From the NCBI GenBank assembly GCA_025938035.1, contig JAICQE010000197.1, forward strand, positions 1 to 7,202: a stretch of 7,202 nt of DNA. The letters run 5' to 3'. The position numbers and the translations under genes were made by a program. Below are positions 4,485 to 7,202 of the stretch, piece after piece. This stretch comes from Vicinamibacteria bacterium (lineage in GTDB: Bacteria > Acidobacteriota > Vicinamibacteria > Vicinamibacterales > UBA2999). The notes beneath the pieces were generated by a model. That model was not told the origin of the DNA. It searched no databases and was given only the letters and a program-made list of their open reading frames with translations. How positions within the stretch are numbered: position 1 is the first letter of the stretch; every line of letters starts with the position of its first letter.

Positions 4485-5993
4485 TTATTTCGCCGGAGGC
4501 GCTGCTGGCGGCGCCGGCTCGATCCGCAGCACTGCGCCGGCGTTCTCGTCGGTCAGCGCGTAGATGAACCCATCGGGACCGGGCTTCACCTCGCGAATCC
4601 GCTGACGGAGATCCGCCAGCATCGAGTGGTCGCGCGCGGTCGGCAATCCTCTGGCGTTGAACGTCACGCGGGCGATGAACTGACCCGTGCCGGCGCGCAT
4701 CGCGCCGACGAATGCCTGTCCCTTCCACGGGAGCTTGTCGCCGTCGTAAATCGACAGGCCGGAGATCGCAATCGCCGGAACCCAGAAGACGAGCGGGTCC
4801 TCGATGTTCGGCCCGCCGAAGCCCTGACCGATGATCGAGCCGTCGTAGTTGCGTCCAAGCCCTGCGAGCGGCCAGCCGTAGTTCTTTCCTGCCTTGATGA
4901 GGTTGAGCTCATCGCCGCCCTGTGGACCTTCTTCCGTCGACCAGAGCTCACCGGTGCTCTCGCGGTACCACAGACCGAGTGGATTGCGATGGCCGAGGCT
5001 GTAAATCTCAGGCAGATACTTCGCGTTGCCGACGAACGGGTTGTCCGGCGGGACGCTGCCGTCGTCGCGGATGCGAAGGATCTTGCCGTTGTGATTCTGC
5101 GGATCCTGCGACATCATCGGACCGTTCCGATCGCCCGTCGTGACATACAACAGACCGGCCTTGTCCCACGCGAGGCGTGAACCGTAGCTGCCGGTCGCCG
5201 GGCCGACCGAACAACCTTTCGATATCCGCGCGTTGTCGTCATTGGCCCCGCCGCCCCTGCCGCAGTCGGCGCTGGGAGGCGTTGGTCCGCCGTACCAACC
5301 TTTCGTGACGAGGATGTCTCTGACGTCCGTCAGCGTCGAGCCGCCGTCCCATCGCGCGCGGGCCACGGCCGTCGTGGCCGAACATTGGGGGACGGCCTCC
5401 TTTTTTGCCCGGAGCGCCTGGCGCTCGGCTTCGGGCAAACACAGCGTCCGGTCAGGGTTACGCTTCGAGTACGTGAAGTAGATGAGACGGTTCTGCGCGA
5501 ACTGCGGGTGCAGCGAGACATCCATCATGCCGCCGAGTCCCTCGGCCAGCATGTCCGGCAGCGGGCCGAGCGGTGTCGGGTCGAGCACGCCGTTGCGAAT
5601 GACGCGCAGGCGGCCTGGCTCGCCGGCCGTCAGGGAGTTGCGCTCGGTGACCAGGAGATCGCCGTTCGGAAGAAACGCGATGCCCCACGGACGAACGACG
5701 TTCTTCGTGACGACGACCACGCGATAGCGGTTGGGCCCGTTGCCGTATTCCCACGGCCCATCGCCAAGCGCCACGCCGCGTCCGCCGCCACCACCGCCGC
5801 CGCGCGCTGGTTGTCCTGGCGCTGCAGCGCCACCGCCACGCTGACCGCCACCCTGTCCCGCGGCCGCGCCCTGCCCCCCAGCCGCGCCGGGCGCCTGCTG
5901 TGCCAGACCATCGACGCCGGCGAGCGCGGCAAAGACTCCGAATGCCACGACGACCGACAGCATTCGCGCGGCAAGAGATGAAAGCGTGCTCAT
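4485..5993 (-). CDS. Secreted PQQ-dependent aldose-type sugar dehydrogenase
   Basis: This 502-residue beta-propeller quinoprotein belongs to the soluble glucose/aldose sugar dehydrogenase family (GSDH), which oxidises aldoses to lactones in the periplasm using PQQ and calcium. Residues 1-31 are a signal peptide (MLSVVVAFGVFAALAG core). Residues 32-75 are a Gly/Ala/Gln linker. Family blades follow: RPWGIAFLPNGDLLVTER (101-118), GGMMDVSLHPQFAQNRLIYF (154-173), HNGKILRIRDDGSVPPDNPF (301-320), SLGHRNPLGLWYRESTGELW (332-351), EEGPQGGDELNLIKAGKNYG (354-373), then RQRIREVKPGPDGFIYALTD near the end. An insertion at about 178-262 carries Cys185, Cys204, Cys244 and Cys261, which could form disulfides. 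The N-terminal part plus the insertion explains the length above the usual 350-400 residues. There is no Shine-Dalgarno before the ATG. The gene diverges from the cytochrome c gene. Confidence 0.9.
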   Translation of the reverse strand: MSTLSSLAARMLSVVVAFGVFAALAGVDGLAQQAPGAAGGQGAAAGQGGGQRGGGAAAPGQPARGGGGGGGRGVALGDGPWEYGNGPNRYRVVVVTKNVVRPWGIAFLPNGDLLVTERNSLTAGEPGRLRVIRNGVLDPTPLGPLPDMLAEGLGGMMDVSLHPQFAQNRLIYFTYSKRNPDRTLCLPEAERQALRAKKEAVPQCSATTAVARARWDGGSTLTDVRDILVTKGWYGGPTPPSADCGRGGGANDDNARISKGCSVGPATGSYGSRLAWDKAGLLYVTTGDRNGPMMSQDPQNHNGKILRIRDDGSVPPDNPFVGNAKYLPEIYSLGHRNPLGLWYRESTGELWSTEEGPQGGDELNLIKAGKNYGWPLAGLGRNYDGSIIGQGFGGPNIEDPLVFWVPAIAISGLSIYDGDKLPWKGQAFVGAMRAGTGQFIARVTFNARGLPTARDHSMLADLRQRIREVKPGPDGFIYALTDENAGAVLRIEPAPPAAPPAK

Positions 5994-6002
5994 AAGGTGG
6001 TC

Positions 6003-6008
6003 AGTATA
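6003..6008 (-). promoter_or_regulatory. Candidate -10 box giving a leaderless sugar dehydrogenase mRNA
   Basis: TATACT on the minus strand is a near-consensus -10 hexamer ending 9 bases before the ATG at 5993. Transcription would then begin within a few bases of the start codon, and the 59-base gap has no purine-rich ribosome site for this gene. No good -35 is seen at the usual distance. On the opposite strand the cytochrome gene does have a ribosome site. Confidence 0.45.
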
Positions 6009-6052
6009 CCGATTCCTTCGTGTAAGAATGAGGGCCTTCTAAGAGGTGCACC

Positions 6053-6916
6053 GTGATTCGCACGTTCATTTCGTGCGCTCTCCTGATCATGTTCGTCGCG
6101 GCGGTCGTCCGCGCACAGCAGCCGCCGCAGGGCCGCGGCGGCGGTCCGGCGCCGGGACGGATCGGCGGCGCCGGGATCGGCGCGTATCCGGCGCGTCCTC
6201 CGGCGGACCCTGCTGCGCTCGAGCGCGGCAAGGCCGTCTACGGAACCTACTGCGCGTTCTGCCACGGAGCCGATATCCGCGGCGGTGATGGCGGACCGAG
6301 CCTGCTCCGCTCCGGCGTCGTGCTCGACGATCAGAACGGAGAGCTGATCGGGCCCATCATCCGCAACGGACGGCAGGACCGCGGCATGCCGCCGTTCGCG
6401 CTCACGCCGGCGCAGATCGGTGACATCGCCACTTTTCTCCACAGCTTCCGTGTGAATGGTTACGACGAAGCGCGAAACAGGCCGCAGTCGATCGTCGTCG
6501 GCAACGCAGCAGCCGGCGAGGAATACTTCAAGGCGCGCTGCGCGTCCTGCCATTCCGCCGCGGGCGATCTTCGCGGCCTGGCAACGCGAATCGAGAATCC
6601 GCGAACGCTGCAGCAGTGGTGGTTGATGCCTGGCACCGGGGGCGGGCGCGGAGGACCGGCGGCGCCGAATGCGAAACCGCCGCGGGCGACGGTCACCCTG
6701 GCCAACGGTGACAAGGTCGAAGGCGAGATCGAGCGGCTCGATGATTTCTCCGTGGCGATCCGGCTGGACAACGGGACGCGCCAGTCATGGAGGATCGTCA
6801 ACGGTAACCCGCGCGTTGCCGTCACGGACCCCCTGCAGGCGCATCGTGAATTGCTCAAGGAATACAAAGACACCGACATCCACAACGTCACGGCGTATCT
6901 GGTGACCTTGAAATGA
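6053..6916 (+). CDS. Di-haem cytochrome c with Sm-like insertion
   Basis: This 287-residue exported electron carrier has a GTG start with AGAGG 6 bases upstream. Residues 1-21 are a signal peptide ending VVRAQ. Residues 22-50 are a Gly/Pro-rich linker. Cytochrome domain 1 (about 53-133) binds haem at CAFCH (Cys67, Cys70, His71), with Met112 in RGMPPF as likely sixth ligand. Domain 2 starts near 150 with CASCH (Cys163, Cys166, His167), and Met192 (WWLMPG) is a candidate ligand. Between Met192 and the closing helix (DIHNVTAYLVTLK, 275-287) lies an insertion. It has a short Gly-rich stretch (194-208) and an Sm-like beta segment at about 211-248 (TVTLANGDKVEGEIERLDDF). The stop overlaps the next ATG by 4 bases (ATGA), so it is translated with the quinoprotein dehydrogenase and should take its electrons. 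Confidence 0.9.
   Translation: MIRTFISCALLIMFVAAVVRAQQPPQGRGGGPAPGRIGGAGIGAYPARPPADPAALERGKAVYGTYCAFCHGADIRGGDGGPSLLRSGVVLDDQNGELIGPIIRNGRQDRGMPPFALTPAQIGDIATFLHSFRVNGYDEARNRPQSIVVGNAAAGEEYFKARCASCHSAAGDLRGLATRIENPRTLQQWWLMPGTGGGRGGPAAPNAKPPRATVTLANGDKVEGEIERLDDFSVAIRLDNGTRQSWRIVNGNPRVAVTDPLQAHRELLKEYKDTDIHNVTAYLVTLK
6683..6796 (+). other. Sm-like segment inserted in the second cytochrome c domain
   Basis: Residues 211-248 of the cytochrome follow the Sm1 pattern of the Sm fold: alternating hydrophobic strand (ATVTLANG), charged turn, second strand (VEGEIERL), then DDFSVAIRLDNG where Sm proteins have Asp-x-hydrophobic-Asn-hydrophobic. It is a part of the protein, noted separately because it is not a cytochrome element. 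RNA binding is not implied in the periplasm; a docking or oligomerising role is a guess. Confidence 0.55.
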
Positions 6917-7202
6917 ATCGCCGAACCTCGCGACGAAAGGCCGCCCCGAAGGTCGGCCTCTACCGTTTGCTGGCAGTCGCTGCGATGTCGGCGACGCTGT
7001 CCGGCCAGCAGACCGGCCTGGATCCCGCGACGATCCTGAAGCCGCTCTCGGACGGATGGCCGTCGTATTCGGGCGACTACACCGGCCGCCGCTACAGCGC
7101 CCTCAGACAGATCAATACGTCGAACGTGAAGAACCTCACGCTGGCGTGGACGGTCCGCCTCAATGCCGGACCGAACGGCGCGGGCCCCGGTGTCACCGCG
7201 CC
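6913..7202 (+). CDS. PQQ-dependent dehydrogenase, methanol/ethanol family, 5' part only
   Basis: The first 96 codons of a quinoprotein alcohol dehydrogenase are present; the rest lies beyond the right edge. The start ATG overlaps the cytochrome stop by 4 bases (ATGA), and the ribosome site is weak, so coupled translation is likely. Residues 1-31 form a signal peptide with a long Arg/Lys-rich head (MNRRTSRRKAAPKV) and a short hydrophobic core (LLAVAAMSATL). The mature start has the family signature WPSYSGDYTGRRYSALRQIN at 49-68, then NVKNLTLAWTVRL at 71-83, the first propeller blade strand typical of PQQ methanol/ethanol dehydrogenases. Such enzymes oxidise alcohols in the periplasm and hand electrons to cytochrome c, which fits the gene in front of it. 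Catalytic and calcium-binding residues lie outside the window, so the substrate cannot be judged. Confidence 0.9.
   Translation, partial: MNRRTSRRKAAPKVGLYRLLAVAAMSATLSGQQTGLDPATILKPLSDGWPSYSGDYTGRRYSALRQINTSNVKNLTLAWTVRLNAGPNGAGPGVTA

Noticed and set aside
3774..5180. Plus-strand open frame of 468 codons
   Set aside because: It runs antisense to tyrosinase, GNAT and sugar dehydrogenase and reads across the 57-base repeat; composition is Arg-rich and no family motif appears.

Overview
The window is GC-rich (roughly 65% by eye), densely coded bacterial DNA. It is dominated by exported oxidoreductases and hydrolases. The gene content suggests a soil-type, chemo-organotrophic bacterium with PQQ-dependent periplasmic oxidation. 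Three features recall Acidobacteriota of the Vicinamibacteria type: the cytochrome c / quinoprotein pair, the Gly-rich linkers behind signal peptides, and the short palindrome whose minus-strand reading gives GPPKGGHYV. This assignment rests on recall, not on a search, and is moderate at best.

Layout. Bases 1-2014 carry three minus-strand genes: a tandem-ACT-domain protein (1637-2014), 28 bases later a Tat-exported dienelactone-hydrolase-like protein (760-1608), then an SMP-30/gluconolactonase-like secreted protein that runs off the left edge (633 to <1). Bases 2122-2356 hold the wreck of a plus-strand low-affinity iron permease, frameshifted and cut off at its C-terminal side. It ends next to an 18-base palindrome. 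A small HTH plus zinc-ribbon regulator (2381-2680, minus) converges on it.

Bases 2887-4075 form a cassette: a tyrosinase gene (2971-3936, minus) lies between two direct repeats matching at 55 of 57 bases. The tyrosinase has an unusual His-rich, tandemly repeated N-terminus. Downstream of the sugar dehydrogenase (in the transcription direction) is a GNAT acetyltransferase lacking its N-terminal half (4095-4430, homology up to 4484).

Bases 4485-7202 form a divergent pair of respiratory oxidation units separated by 59 bases. Leftward is a secreted PQQ-dependent aldose-type sugar dehydrogenase (4485-5993), probably read from a leaderless transcript. Rightward is a di-haem cytochrome c with an Sm-like insertion (6053-6916). 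This overlaps by 4 bases the start of a methanol/ethanol-family PQQ dehydrogenase (6913 to >7202), for which the cytochrome is the likely electron acceptor.

Working together (inference): quinoproteins oxidise sugars or alcohols in the periplasm and pass electrons to cytochrome c. Sugar oxidation yields lactones, which an SMP-30-type lactonase could open. The tyrosinase and dienelactone hydrolase may act on phenolics, but nothing here ties them into one pathway. No RNA gene, CRISPR array, insertion sequence or prophage is visible. Truncated genes, direct repeats and short palindromes mark 2020-4484 as the rearranged part of the window.
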